A DNA stretch of 64,000 nucleotides, from NCBI RefSeq assembly GCF_014647235.1, contig NZ_BMOU01000001.1, forward strand, positions 124,001 to 188,000. Direction: 5' to 3'. A model generated the notes under the pieces. That model saw nothing but the letters and a program-made list of their open reading frames with translations, was not told the origin of the DNA and did no database searches. Both the position numbers and the translations under genes were made by a program. This document shows, in pieces, positions 44,801-52,985 of this stretch (positions within the stretch are counted from its first letter, which is position 1; every line of letters begins with the position of its first letter). The stretch is from Haloarcula pellucida. GTDB taxonomy: Archaea; Halobacteriota; Halobacteria; Halobacteriales; Haloarculaceae.

Positions 44801-45923
44801 CTACTGTGTCACCGTCGCGGACAACCACACGCTCATGGCCGGGCGCAACGGCACGTTCCAGTTCGTCGGCCAGTCCCTGTACGGGGTTCTCGGGTGGGAC
44901 CGCTTCCGTCTCTACGACAAGGAGATGGGCGCCGCCGTCACGGCAACGGGCCGGGAGGTCATCGACTACACCGACGAAGTCGTCGCCGAGGAGGGGTACG
45001 AGGTCGTCTACGGCGATACGGACTCGGTGATGCTACAGGTCGGCGACGTCGGCCCGGAGGACGTCGACGGCGCCGTCGAAGTCACCGACGAGATGCGGGC
45101 GAAACACCCCGAGATGGACGACGACGAACTCACGACGATCGCGGCGACCATCCAGAAGGGGTTCGAACTCGAAGAGACCATCAACGCCTCCTACGACGAC
45201 TTCGCGCTCGAACGGCTGAACGCGCAATTCCACCGCTTCGAGATCGAGTTCGAGAAACTGTACCGGCGGTTCTTCCAGGCGGGCAAGAAGAAACGCTACG
45301 CCGGCCACATCGTCTGGAAGGAGGGCAAGCACGTCGACGACATCGACATCACCGGCTTCGAGTACCAGCGCTCGGACATCGCGCCCATCACTAAACGCGT
45401 CCAGAAGGACGTCATCGACCGCATCGTCCACGGCGAGGACGCCGAGAACATCAAAGACTACGTCGGCGAGGTCATCGAGGACTACCAGGCCGGCAACGTC
45501 GACTACGACGACGTGGGCATCCCCGGCGGCATCGGGAAGAAACTGGACAATTACGACACCGACACCGCACAGGTACGGGGCGCGAAGTACGCGAACCTCC
45601 TCCTCGGCACGAACTTCAAGAGCGGGTCGAAACCCAAACGTCTCTATCTCGACCGAGTCCACGCGGACTTCTTCGAACGCGTCGAGGACGAACTCGGTCT
45701 GGACCCCAAGCGGGACCCCCTGTACGGGGAGTTCCGACGGAACCCAGACGTCATCTGCTTCGAGTACGCCGATCAGATCCCCCCCGAGTTCGAGATAGAC
45801 TGGGACAAGATGCTCGACAAGACGCTGAAGGGCCCTATCGCCAGAATCTTGGAGGCGCTGGACATCTCGTGGAACGAGGTCAAATCCGGGCAGGAACAGA
45901 CCGGACTCGGTCAGTACATGTAG
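41886..45923 (+). CDS. polB: Family B DNA polymerase PolB with intein
   Basis: 1345 residues as encoded; without the 411-residue intein the mature enzyme is about 934 residues. The proofreading Exo I motif is NTFDIEVDD (~208-216), region II is LDLKSLYPMCM, the conserved KVIMN/SLYG is split by the intein, and the catalytic YGDTDSVML is intact near 1041. Replication and repair polymerase. The very C-terminus QTGLGQYM resembles a PCNA-interacting (PIP) box as in other archaeal PolB enzymes. Start 41886 is chosen because the TATA box at 41853-41862 makes it leaderless. Confidence 0.95.
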   Translation: MSDEGQRTFGDFEVDGGGDARPAEEAAAVAGNGGSGTTVVDIDERQFPDVSETVEFVVTQVDYTVEGQGDDEYPVVHVFGRTDDEDPVHARVYEFEPYFYVPADSVTEDRLRQYDRIVDWRYEDENGDPFESIRGERLLKIIGQTPRDVGQMRDDFDHYEADILFPNRLLIDKDITSGVRVPARELDDGSYKVHHEEVRPVEASAEPRVNTFDIEVDDRHGFPEDGEQTIVCLTSHDSYDDEYVVWLYESPDGIEGPEALAEYDPIREDADFEADVRVFEEEEAMLDAFISYIEDTDPDVLTGWNFDDFDAPYLLDRIEELQRYDHDYDLNVDRLSRVDEVWRSDWQGPDIKGRVVFDLLYAYKRTQFTELESYRLDAVGEQELGVGKERYTGDIGDLWEDDPERLLEYNLRDVELCVELDREQDIIDFWDEVRTFVGCKLEDATTPGDAVDMYVLHKLYGEFALPSKGQQESEDYEGGAVFDPITGVRENVTVLDLKSLYPMCMVTTNASPETKVDPETYDGDTYRAPNGTHFRKEPDGVIREMVDELLTEREEKKGLRNNHDPDDPEYERYDRQQAAVKVIMNCFTPDTDVLTPDGIRNIRDLEVGDHVYSLDPETLEMEVKPVVETQAYPEYRGELVDIETSKIDFRVTPNHRMLVRKNETNGITEDGYSFVEAGDLDDATNYELPHDWDGPDGERLDEVDLVDMLDGSFEVWCDNDDHGHTLAAEVGYRPDKMQKQGEDGTGYVFDAESFREHRAYLDGNCSGFYVHAERGRKWVPRFYDGDDFLELLAWYITEGSVYTSEDKQFGDQFRGSSTAVNIAQDAVPDGGSGDDRARIGTLLDSMGFDAYVDEKGYQFTSKLLGDLLERLCGGNSFEKRIPEFVFDTTQAQKRAFLDTLIAGDGDWQTNSWRYSTASERLRDDVLRLCAHLGLTASYTEDSGTYRIYVTEDGKNTLRMHRSGGTSTATDGVYCVTVADNHTLMAGRNGTFQFVGQSLYGVLGWDRFRLYDKEMGAAVTATGREVIDYTDEVVAEEGYEVVYGDTDSVMLQVGDVGPEDVDGAVEVTDEMRAKHPEMDDDELTTIAATIQKGFELEETINASYDDFALERLNAQFHRFEIEFEKLYRRFFQAGKKKRYAGHIVWKEGKHVDDIDITGFEYQRSDIAPITKRVQKDVIDRIVHGEDAENIKDYVGEVIEDYQAGNVDYDDVGIPGGIGKKLDNYDTDTAQVRGAKYANLLLGTNFKSGSKPKRLYLDRVHADFFERVEDELGLDPKRDPLYGEFRRNPDVICFEYADQIPPEFEIDWDKMLDKTLKGPIARILEALDISWNEVKSGQEQTGLGQYM
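43641..44873 (+). mobile_element. Intein with LAGLIDADG homing endonuclease inside polB
   Basis: Residues 586-996 of PolB. It starts with Cys (CFTPDTDVLTPDG, block A), has the block B phrase VTPNHRMLV, and ends VYCVTVADNHTLMAGRNGTFQFVGQ with Ser (SLYGVL) as the following extein residue. The insertion splits the conserved KVIMN-SLYG motif. Two dodecapeptide motifs, LLAWYITEGS and LDTLIAGDGDW, indicate a homing endonuclease that keeps its acidic residues. The C-terminal residues are Gly-Gln, not the usual His-Asn. Confidence 0.9.
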
Positions 45924-46046
45924 TCGCCGGCCCGCGCCTTTTCGAGTCTAAGAAATATTGTTTCTATATACGAAAGTCGAGTACGCTGCAATGCGAAAGC
46001 TTGATGGGTGAAACGTACCTCTTTTCGGTTGACCTAAGAGACCACT
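45924..46046 (+). promoter_or_regulatory. sufC promoter region
   Basis: AT-rich segment holding TTCTATATACG (about 45961-45971), a TATA-like box, and a small dyad GAAATATTGTTTC just before it that could be a repressor site. The leader would be about 45-50 bases, longer than for most genes here, leaving room for regulation of the suf operon. Confidence 0.45.
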
Positions 46047-46976
46047 ATGGCAGTACTCGAAATCAACAATCTCCACGCCGAAGTCGCAGAAGAGGACGGT
46101 GAGACGATTCTTCGCGGTGTCGACCTCGAAGTCAACGCCGGTGAGATCCACGCGCTGATGGGTCCCAACGGGTCTGGCAAGTCCACGACAGCGAAGATCA
46201 TCGCCGGGCACCCGGCCTACGAAGTCACCGACGGCGAGGTCCTCATCCACCTCGAGGACGACGAGTTCGGGGCGGACTTCGAGATTCCGGAGGACATGCG
46301 CACCTGGAACCTCCTGGACCTCGAACCGAACGAGCGCGCCGCGCTCGGCATCTTCCTCGGCTTCCAGTACCCCGCCGAAATCGAAGGGGTCACTATGGTG
46401 AACTTCCTTCGCACGGCGCTCAACGCCAAACTCGAAGAGCGCGAGGAACTCTTCGAAGAGGACGAAGAAGAGGCCGAGGCCGACGGCGAGGACACCAACG
46501 AGGACGCCGCCGGCTACGATACCTCCCCGATGGAGGGCAACGTCGAGGAAGGCGAGGTCGGCGTCGCCGAGTTCCAGCAGATCCTCCAGGAGAAGATGGA
46601 GCAACTGGACATGGACGAGAAGTTCGCCTCCCGCTATCTCAACGCCGGGTTCTCCGGCGGTGAGAAGAAGCAAAACGAGGTCCTGCAGGCCGCCATCCTC
46701 GAACCCTCCATCGCCGTGCTGGACGAGATCGACTCGGGGCTCGACATCGACCGACTACAGGACGTCTCCAACGGCATCAACGCGCTGCGCGACGAGCAGG
46801 GTGCCGGTATCCTCCAGATCACCCACTACCAGCGCATCCTCGACTACGTCGAACCCGACCACGTCCACGTGATGCTCGACGGCCAGATCGCCCAGAGCGG
46901 CGGCCCGGAACTGGCCGAGAAGCTAGAGGACGAGGGGTACGACTGGGTCCGCGAGGAAGCCTACGAGGCCGCGTAA
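46047..46976 (+). CDS. sufC: SufC ATPase of the Fe-S cluster assembly complex
   Basis: 309 residues, longer than the ~250 usual for SufC. Walker A GPNGSGKSTTAKII, Q-loop GFQYPAEIEGV, signature GFSGGEKKQNEV, Walker B SIAVLDEIDSGLD and the switch His in ILQITHYQRIL are all present. The extra length is an acidic insert of roughly 50 residues (EEREELFEEDEEEAEADGE ... PMEGNVEEGEVGV) between the Q-loop and the signature. SufC powers SufB-SufD scaffold opening. It is the first gene of sufCBD, with 36 bases to sufB. Confidence 0.96.
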   Translation: MAVLEINNLHAEVAEEDGETILRGVDLEVNAGEIHALMGPNGSGKSTTAKIIAGHPAYEVTDGEVLIHLEDDEFGADFEIPEDMRTWNLLDLEPNERAALGIFLGFQYPAEIEGVTMVNFLRTALNAKLEEREELFEEDEEEAEADGEDTNEDAAGYDTSPMEGNVEEGEVGVAEFQQILQEKMEQLDMDEKFASRYLNAGFSGGEKKQNEVLQAAILEPSIAVLDEIDSGLDIDRLQDVSNGINALRDEQGAGILQITHYQRILDYVEPDHVHVMLDGQIAQSGGPELAEKLEDEGYDWVREEAYEAA

Positions 46977-47012
46977 CACCCTTCCCTTCAGAGTCACAAC
47001 ACCTACACAACA

Positions 47013-48443
47013 ATGAGCTCAGATCAAGACCACCTCAAAGAGACCGACACCGAGGCTCGCTTCGAATTCAAGAAGGAGGAGAACTCCGCCTTCGAGACCG
47101 AGAAGGGCCTCACCGAGGAGACCGTCCGGGTCATCTCGGAAGACAAGGACGAACCCGAGTGGATGCTTCAGCGCCGTCTGCGCGCACTGGAGCAGTTCCA
47201 GCAGATGCCGATGCCCGAGGGCTGGCCGGGCGCGCCCGACCTCTCGGAAGTCGACATCGAGGACATCGTCCCGTACATCCGCCCCGACATCGAGACGCGC
47301 GGCGGCGCCGAGTCCTGGGAAGACCTCCCCGAGGAGATCCAGGACACGTTCGACAAACTGGGCATCCCGGAAGCCGAGAAGAACGCCCTCTCGGGCGTCG
47401 GCGCCCAGTACGAGTCCGAGATCGTCTACCAGAACATGCAGGAGCGCTGGGAGGAGAAAGGCGTCATCTTCTGTGACATGGACAAGGCTGTCCAGGAGCA
47501 CGAAGACCTCGTCAAAGAGCACTTCATGACGAAGTGTGTCCCCCCGAGCGACAACAAGTTCGCCGCACTCCACGGTGCCGTCTGGTCCGGCGGGTCGTTC
47601 GTCTACATCCCCGAGGACACCACCGTCGAGATGCCGGTACAGGCGTACTTCCGCATGAACTCGGAAGGGATGGGCCAGTTCGAGCACACGCTCATCATCG
47701 CCGAGGAGAACTCCGAGGTCCACTACATCGAGGGCTGTTCCGCCCCGAAGTACTCGGCCTTTAACCTCCACTCCGGCGGCGTCGAAGTGTTCGTCGGCGA
47801 GAACGCCCACGTCCAGTACTCCACGGTGCAGAACTGGTCGAAGAACACGTACAACCTAAACACCAAGCGCGCTATCTGTGAGGCCGAGGGCACGATGGAG
47901 TGGGTCTCCGGCAGCATGGGCTCGAAAGCCACGATGCTGTACCCCTCGACCGTCCTCAAGGGCCCCGGCGCGACGGACAACCACATCACCATCGCCATGG
48001 CCGGCGAGGGCCAAGACATCGACACCGGTGCGAAGGTCTACCACAACGCGCCCGATACGAAGTCCACCATCGAGTCTAAGTCCATCGCGAAAGACGGCGG
48101 CCGCACGAACTACCGCGGCCTCGTCCACATCGCCGACGGCGCCGAGAACTCCTCGACGTCCGTCGAGTGTGACGCGCTGATGTTCGACAACGACTCCACG
48201 TCGGACACGATGCCGTACATGGAGATTCAGGAGTCGAAAGTCGACGTCGCCCACGAGGCGACCGTCGGTAAGATCGGCGACGAGGACGTCTTCTACCTCC
48301 AGTCGCGCGGACTGGACGACGACGACGCAAAGCAGATGATCGTCGCCGGGTTCATCGAACCCATCACGGAAGAGCTGCCCATCGAGTACGCGGTCGAACT
48401 CAACCGCCTCATCGAACTCGAGATGGAGGGCTCGCTCGGATAA
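47013..48443 (+). CDS. sufB: Fe-S cluster scaffold protein SufB
   Basis: 476 residues. The conserved core is recognisable from VPPSDNKFAALHGAVWSGGSFVYIP and YIEGCSAPKYSAFNLHSGGVEVFV to the right-handed beta helix with GSMGSKATMLYPS and FYLQSRGLDDDDAKQMIVAGFIEP. The Cys in EGCSAP and the conserved Glu/His positions are those used for cluster assembly. It forms the SufBC2D complex that builds 4Fe-4S clusters in the cytoplasm. It starts 36 bases after sufC and is 2 bases from sufD, so all three are in one operon. Confidence 0.97.
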   Translation: MSSDQDHLKETDTEARFEFKKEENSAFETEKGLTEETVRVISEDKDEPEWMLQRRLRALEQFQQMPMPEGWPGAPDLSEVDIEDIVPYIRPDIETRGGAESWEDLPEEIQDTFDKLGIPEAEKNALSGVGAQYESEIVYQNMQERWEEKGVIFCDMDKAVQEHEDLVKEHFMTKCVPPSDNKFAALHGAVWSGGSFVYIPEDTTVEMPVQAYFRMNSEGMGQFEHTLIIAEENSEVHYIEGCSAPKYSAFNLHSGGVEVFVGENAHVQYSTVQNWSKNTYNLNTKRAICEAEGTMEWVSGSMGSKATMLYPSTVLKGPGATDNHITIAMAGEGQDIDTGAKVYHNAPDTKSTIESKSIAKDGGRTNYRGLVHIADGAENSSTSVECDALMFDNDSTSDTMPYMEIQESKVDVAHEATVGKIGDEDVFYLQSRGLDDDDAKQMIVAGFIEPITEELPIEYAVELNRLIELEMEGSLG

Positions 48444-48445
48444 CC

Positions 48446-49657
48446 ATGAGCACGCAGGTACACGCCACACTCTCCGAAGACCAGGTCGAACAGATCTCCG
48501 AGGACTTAGACGAACCCGAGTGGCTCCTCGAAACCCGGAAAGAGGCGCTCGCGGCGCTTTCCGACCTCGAGATGCCCGATGTCATCCAGACGCCGGGTCG
48601 CAAGTGGACCAACCTCGACGCGCTCGACTACGAGACGCTGGTCGACCCCCTCGACTACGCACAGGACAAGGACCGAATCGACGCCGAGGGCGTCGACGTC
48701 CTCTCCTGGAGCGACGCGCTCGCCGAACACGGCGACCTCATAGAGGAGCACTTCGGCTCGGTCGTCGACCCCCAGCGGGACTACCTGACGGCGCTGTCGA
48801 CGGCGCTGTTCTCGGCCGGAACGGTCGTCTACGTCCCCGAGGGCGTCGACGCCGAGGACGTGAAGATTCGGACGACGATGAACAGCCAGTCGCTGTTCAA
48901 CTACACGCTCGTCGTCGCCGAGGAGTCCGCCTCGGTCACCATCCTCGAACGCCAGACGACCGGCGACGACGTCGAGGGGTCGCGGTACTACTCCGGCGTC
49001 GTCGAGGCCGTCGCGGGCGAGAACGCCTACGTCCAGTACGGCACGCTCCAGAACCTCTCGGAAGAGAGCTACAACTACCAGGTCAAGCGCGGCCACGCCG
49101 ACACCTACGGCACCATCGACTGGATAGAGGGCAACATCGGCTCGCGGCTGACCAAGAGCAACGTCGAGACGCGCCTGCTCGGTGACTCCTCCGAGTCACA
49201 GATCGTCGGCGCGTTCTTCGGCCACGACGACCAGCACTTCGACATCGCGGCCCGCGTCTGGCACGAGGCCGAACACACGGTCGCCGACCTCGTCACCCGC
49301 GGCGTCTTAGACGACGAGGCTCGCTCGGTGTACGAGGGTGTCCAGGACGTCGGCAAAGAGGCGTGGGACACCAGTTCCTACCAGCGCGAGAACACGCTGA
49401 TGCTCAGCGACGAGTCCGAAGCCGACGCGTCGCCGAAGCTCATCATCAACAACCACGACACCGAGGCCTCCCACTCCGCGACGGTCGGGCAGGTCGACGC
49501 GGAGGACATGTTCTACATGACCTCCCGCGGTGTCAACCCCGAACGAGCGAAGAACATGCTCGTCGAGGGCTTCTTCGTCCCCGTCCTCGAAGAGGTCGCG
49601 GTCGACGAACTCCGCGACGACCTCGAGACCCTGATCTACGAGCGGCTTCGGGAGTAG
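48446..49657 (+). CDS. sufD: Fe-S cluster assembly protein SufD
   Basis: 403 residues, a shorter homologue of SufB. The shared beta-helix core is seen at YVQYGTLQNLSEESYNYQVKRG and FYMTSRGVNPERAKNMLVEGFF, and ILERQTTGDDVEGSRYY is the SufD-type variant of the cluster region. SufD lacks the Cys of SufB and provides the partner surface, including the conserved His near HFDIAARVWHE. It starts 2 bases after the sufB stop codon, so translation is coupled. Downstream lies an esterase remnant. Confidence 0.96.
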   Translation: MSTQVHATLSEDQVEQISEDLDEPEWLLETRKEALAALSDLEMPDVIQTPGRKWTNLDALDYETLVDPLDYAQDKDRIDAEGVDVLSWSDALAEHGDLIEEHFGSVVDPQRDYLTALSTALFSAGTVVYVPEGVDAEDVKIRTTMNSQSLFNYTLVVAEESASVTILERQTTGDDVEGSRYYSGVVEAVAGENAYVQYGTLQNLSEESYNYQVKRGHADTYGTIDWIEGNIGSRLTKSNVETRLLGDSSESQIVGAFFGHDDQHFDIAARVWHEAEHTVADLVTRGVLDDEARSVYEGVQDVGKEAWDTSSYQRENTLMLSDESEADASPKLIINNHDTEASHSATVGQVDAEDMFYMTSRGVNPERAKNMLVEGFFVPVLEEVAVDELRDDLETLIYERLRE

Positions 49658-49889
49658 CGAGGTCGCGCAGCGACCTCGGTTTCACGACCGACGGCTCGAA
49701 AGACCCCGTTCTTTCGGCGGCGACGCGACTCACAGGAGCGGGGGCTCGCGGGAGCTTCGCTCTGCTGTCGCCGACGGACGGCGCGAACGACGCCACCGCC
49801 TTTGCGGTCGGACACGACGCCGTCGAGCGACGGCACACGATTTGCGGGAATACCCGTAGCGGTAAGCGGGCCGATAGCGGGCTATCGGT

Positions 49890-50174
49890 ATGGTCGATTC
49901 CGTCGACTGGCAGGCCTACGGCGACGACCCGGCGCGGACCGTCGTCGGCGACGTCAGCGTATCGACGCCGGTCTACAGTCCACAACTTCGGCGGGAGAGC
50001 GCCCCGACGACCCGAAACGGTCGCGGACGTACGTGGCCGACGCCGAACGGATGGTGGCACTCCTCCGTGACTGCGGTGTGTCGACCCTCCGCTACCGCGA
50101 GGACCCCGACGCGCGGCACCACGAAGCCGCGTGGCGTCGTCGGCTTCCGGACGCTCCGCTTTCTCCTCTGTTGA
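49890..50174 (+). pseudogene. Decayed esterase (alpha/beta hydrolase, PF00756-type) remnant
   Basis: The N-terminus reads in frame 3, MVDSVDWQAYGDDPARTVVGDV...VYSPQLRRE, typical of the start of putative esterases. The frame then shifts and continues as ERPDDPKRSRTYVADAERMVALLRDCGVSTLRYREDPDARHHEAAWRRRLPDA, which matches the C-terminal helix with the catalytic His (HHEAAW) of the same family. A second shift ends in LRFLLC. The ~200-residue middle, including the GxSxG nucleophile, is absent. So this is an internal deletion with two frameshifts, not a working gene. Confidence 0.6.
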
Positions 50175-50192
50175 TTCGGGCGGCCGCCCGGC

Positions 50193-51836
50193 CTACGTCG
50201 ACCGCGTCTTCGGCCGGCCGAACCGAAGCCAGCAGTAGTCGTAACCGCCGAGTTCGACGGTGAGCGTGTCGCTGTCGAGTGAGTAACCGCCGGGTCCGAG
50301 CAGGTGCGTCGCCACGTCGTCCGGCGTATCGAGCGGAACCGTCACGGCGTCTGGACCGACGTTGTGGGCAGTCAGAAGCGTCGTTCCGTCCCAGTCGCTT
50401 CGGTGGACGAAGACGGTCGAGTCGTCGGTGTCGACGACCGACTGCTCGCCCCGAGAGAGTTCTGGGCAGGCCTTGCGGGTGGCGATAAGCTCCCGGACAC
50501 GAGCCAGCAGCGAGTCGGGGTCGGCACGCTGGTCGGCGACGTTGACGACCTCGGGGCCGTATTCGCCCTCGACGAGCGGTCTGACGAACTCCTCGGCGTC
50601 GGCGGACGAGAACCCGCCGCTCGGCTCGTCGGTCCATTGGATGGGCGTGCGAACGGCGTCTCGGCCCGGCAGCGACAGTTCGTCGCCCATCCCGATCTCG
50701 TCGCCGGCGACGACGATAGGCGTACCCGGCAGCGCGAAACAGAGGCTCGTCGCACAGGCGATGCGGTCGGTGTCGCCCTCCAGAATCGGGGCGAGGCGAC
50801 GGCGGACGCCGCGACCGTAGATGCGCGTGTCGGGATCGGCACCGATGGCCTCGAAGGCGCGCTGGAACTCCTCGAAGGGGAGCGGCCCGAGGTTCAACTC
50901 GTCGAAGTTCCGAAGGAAGTTCGCCCACTGCCCGGCCTCGACGATGTCCGCGTAGGCCGGGAGCCGGTCGAAGGCCTCGGCGAGGTGGTCTGCGTTCTCG
51001 TCTACGAGCGCCCAGACGAGGTGTGCGTTGGCGACGAACGACAGCAGGAGGTCGAATTCGTCGCCGTCCCCGAAGTACTGCTTGAGCCGTTTCGGTTCGT
51101 CGTCGGCCTCCGCGAGCAAGACGGTGTCTTCGTCGACGGCACTGACCGCGGCCTTCATCCGCTTGAACAGGGCGTGCGGTTCGTCGATAGAGACGGGGTC
51201 TGTGCCTTTCGCGCTTATCATCGGCGTCGCGGCGTCGACACGGAAGCCGTCGATGCCCCGCTCGGTCCAGAACTGGAGGACCCGCTCCATCTCCTCCTGT
51301 ACCGCGGGGTTCGAGACGTTCAGGTCCGGCTGGAAGTGGTAGAACTGGTGGTAGTAGTAGGCGTCGGCGGCCTCGTCGTAGGTCCAGACGTCCTCTTCCT
51401 CGCCCGGGAAGATGGTCTCCTCTTCGGGCGCGTCTGCGGGGTCGTCCGTCCAGAGGTAGTAGTCTCGGTACTCCTCGTCGCCCTCACGGGCGCGCTGGAA
51501 CCACTGGTGTTCGGTCGACGTGTGGTTGAACACGACGTCGGCGAGGACGTACATCCCCCGGTCGTGAGCGTCCGCTACGAACCGCTGGAAGTCGCCCATC
51601 GTCCCCAGTCGCTCGTCGATGCCGTAGTAGTCCGCGACGTCGTAGCCGTTGTCCCGCCACGGACTGGGGTAGAACGGCAACAGCCACAGGCAGGTCACCC
51701 CGAGGTCTTCGAGATAGTCGAGTCGGTCGCGCAAGCCCACGAAGTCACCGATGCCGTCCCCGTTCCCGTCGGCGAAGGTTTTGACGTCGAGCGAGTAGAC
51801 GACCGCATCGCGGTACCATTCGGGGTGGTCAGTCAT
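50193..51836 (-). CDS. GH13 alpha-amylase family, trehalose synthase-like
   Basis: 547 residues. WYRDAVVYSLDVKTFADGNGDGIGDF opens the barrel. Region I is DVVFNHTS, region II GIDGFRVDAATP (nucleophile Asp), region III LLAEADDE (acid/base Glu) and region IV FLRNFDELNL (transition-state Asp). TreS enzymes isomerise maltose to trehalose; the RDYYLWTDDP and WTYDEAADAYYYHQFYHFQPDLN phrases are TreS-like. Region IV reads NFDE rather than the usual NHDE, so the substrate-binding His is replaced by Phe. It is convergent with the esterase remnant. Confidence 0.88.
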   Translation of the reverse strand: MTDHPEWYRDAVVYSLDVKTFADGNGDGIGDFVGLRDRLDYLEDLGVTCLWLLPFYPSPWRDNGYDVADYYGIDERLGTMGDFQRFVADAHDRGMYVLADVVFNHTSTEHQWFQRAREGDEEYRDYYLWTDDPADAPEEETIFPGEEEDVWTYDEAADAYYYHQFYHFQPDLNVSNPAVQEEMERVLQFWTERGIDGFRVDAATPMISAKGTDPVSIDEPHALFKRMKAAVSAVDEDTVLLAEADDEPKRLKQYFGDGDEFDLLLSFVANAHLVWALVDENADHLAEAFDRLPAYADIVEAGQWANFLRNFDELNLGPLPFEEFQRAFEAIGADPDTRIYGRGVRRRLAPILEGDTDRIACATSLCFALPGTPIVVAGDEIGMGDELSLPGRDAVRTPIQWTDEPSGGFSSADAEEFVRPLVEGEYGPEVVNVADQRADPDSLLARVRELIATRKACPELSRGEQSVVDTDDSTVFVHRSDWDGTTLLTAHNVGPDAVTVPLDTPDDVATHLLGPGGYSLDSDTLTVELGGYDYCWLRFGRPKTRST

Positions 51837-51970
51837 GGCTGGTCTCAGGTGGCATCTGCACTCCCCACGTGACTAAAGCTATCGGCGGTGCGCTGTGACA
51901 GGGAACGGCTTAAGTTACGCCCTCCCCGACGTTCGTGCATGATTCCCTCGCCACGTCTGGGGGTGTCGGC

Positions 51971-52453
51971 ATGAGCCTGACACAGCCCGTCGGGTCGGAC
52001 CACCAGCTCGCCCGGCTCCTCCAGATCGGCATCGTTCTCGAAGAAGTCGTCGAGGCACGGGCGGCGAAACACGCCGAGGAGACCGACGCGTCGCTGGACC
52101 CGGCGCTGCGGGACCTCCTGGACCACGCCGCTTCGGAGTCCGCCGACCACCGAAGTCGGCTCGAGACTCTCGTCGACGACCTCGAAGCCGAGACGGTCCC
52201 CTTCGAAGAGATACAGATGCTCGTCGAGGCACAGTACGAGGCAGACGAAGACTTCGACGGCGTCCTCTACGACCAACTGTGTAACGAGGAGACCGCCTAC
52301 AAGTTCTACGACGACCTCATCGCGTCTATCGAAGCCTCCGACACGGCGTTCAGCGTCGACCGGGAGCGGTTGCTGGACGTCCTCCGGACGATTCGCGAGG
52401 AGGAGGCCGACGGCGTCGAGGAAGTGACCGATCTCATGGAGGAACGACAATGA
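51971..52453 (+). CDS. Ferritin-like/rubrerythrin-type di-iron protein
   Basis: About 160 residues from MSLTQPVGSDHQLARLL. Four-helix bundle pattern with Glu/His-rich helices: ILEEVVEARAAKHAEE, LDHAASESADHRSRLETL, LCNEETAYKFYDDLIASI; the E..H..E arrangement suits a di-iron site. Upstream in-frame GTG 51935 is possible. The stop overlaps the start of the DtxR-family gene by 4 bases (ATGA), so the two are co-translated and iron/manganese metabolism is the likely theme. Confidence 0.8.
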   Translation: MSLTQPVGSDHQLARLLQIGIVLEEVVEARAAKHAEETDASLDPALRDLLDHAASESADHRSRLETLVDDLEAETVPFEEIQMLVEAQYEADEDFDGVLYDQLCNEETAYKFYDDLIASIEASDTAFSVDRERLLDVLRTIREEEADGVEEVTDLMEERQ

Positions 52454-52884
52454 ACACGCAGGCACAGTACCTGAAGGCCATCTATCTCACGCAGGAACAG
52501 GTAGACGGCCCGGCCTCGACCGGCGACATCGCCGAATTGCTCGACGTCAGTCCCGCCAGCGCCAACGAGATGATCGGCAAACTCGAAGAGCGAGGTTTGC
52601 TCGACCACGAGAAGTACAAGGGCGTCGACCTCACGGACGAGGGTATCCAGCAGGCACGGGACGCGCTCCAGAACTACTGTATCATCGAACGCTTCCTCGT
52701 CGAGGTGCTCGAAGTCGAGGACTTCCGGACCGAGGCCAAACAACTCGAAGGCGTCATCGACGAGACGGTCGCAGAGCGACTCGACACGATCATCGACCGG
52801 GAACCGCAGTGTCCGGACTGCTTCAACGCGGAGGACGACGTCTGTGGATTACTGGAGGTCGAGGCCGAGGTTTCGAGCGACTGA
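52450..52884 (+). CDS. DtxR-family metal-dependent transcriptional regulator
   Basis: 144 residues. The N-terminal winged helix is MNTQAQYLKAIYLTQEQ, TGDIAELLDVSPASANEMIGKLEERGLLDHEKYKGVDLTDEGIQQAR; the dimerisation/metal domain follows with NYCIIERFLVEVLEV and the CPDCFNAEDDVC cluster near residue 119. Such proteins repress metal uptake genes when Mn or Fe is bound. The Cys cluster may provide an extra metal site. It shares an operon with the ferritin-like gene. Confidence 0.9.
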   Translation: MNTQAQYLKAIYLTQEQVDGPASTGDIAELLDVSPASANEMIGKLEERGLLDHEKYKGVDLTDEGIQQARDALQNYCIIERFLVEVLEVEDFRTEAKQLEGVIDETVAERLDTIIDREPQCPDCFNAEDDVCGLLEVEAEVSSD

Positions 52885-52985
52885 CTCTCGAAGCGTTCAA
52901 GTGGGTTCCGGCGATTCGTTCTGATACAGCCCTCCGCGAACGGCCAGTCGGCGTTCGCGTGAGGTCAGCGAAACGACCGAAGCGA

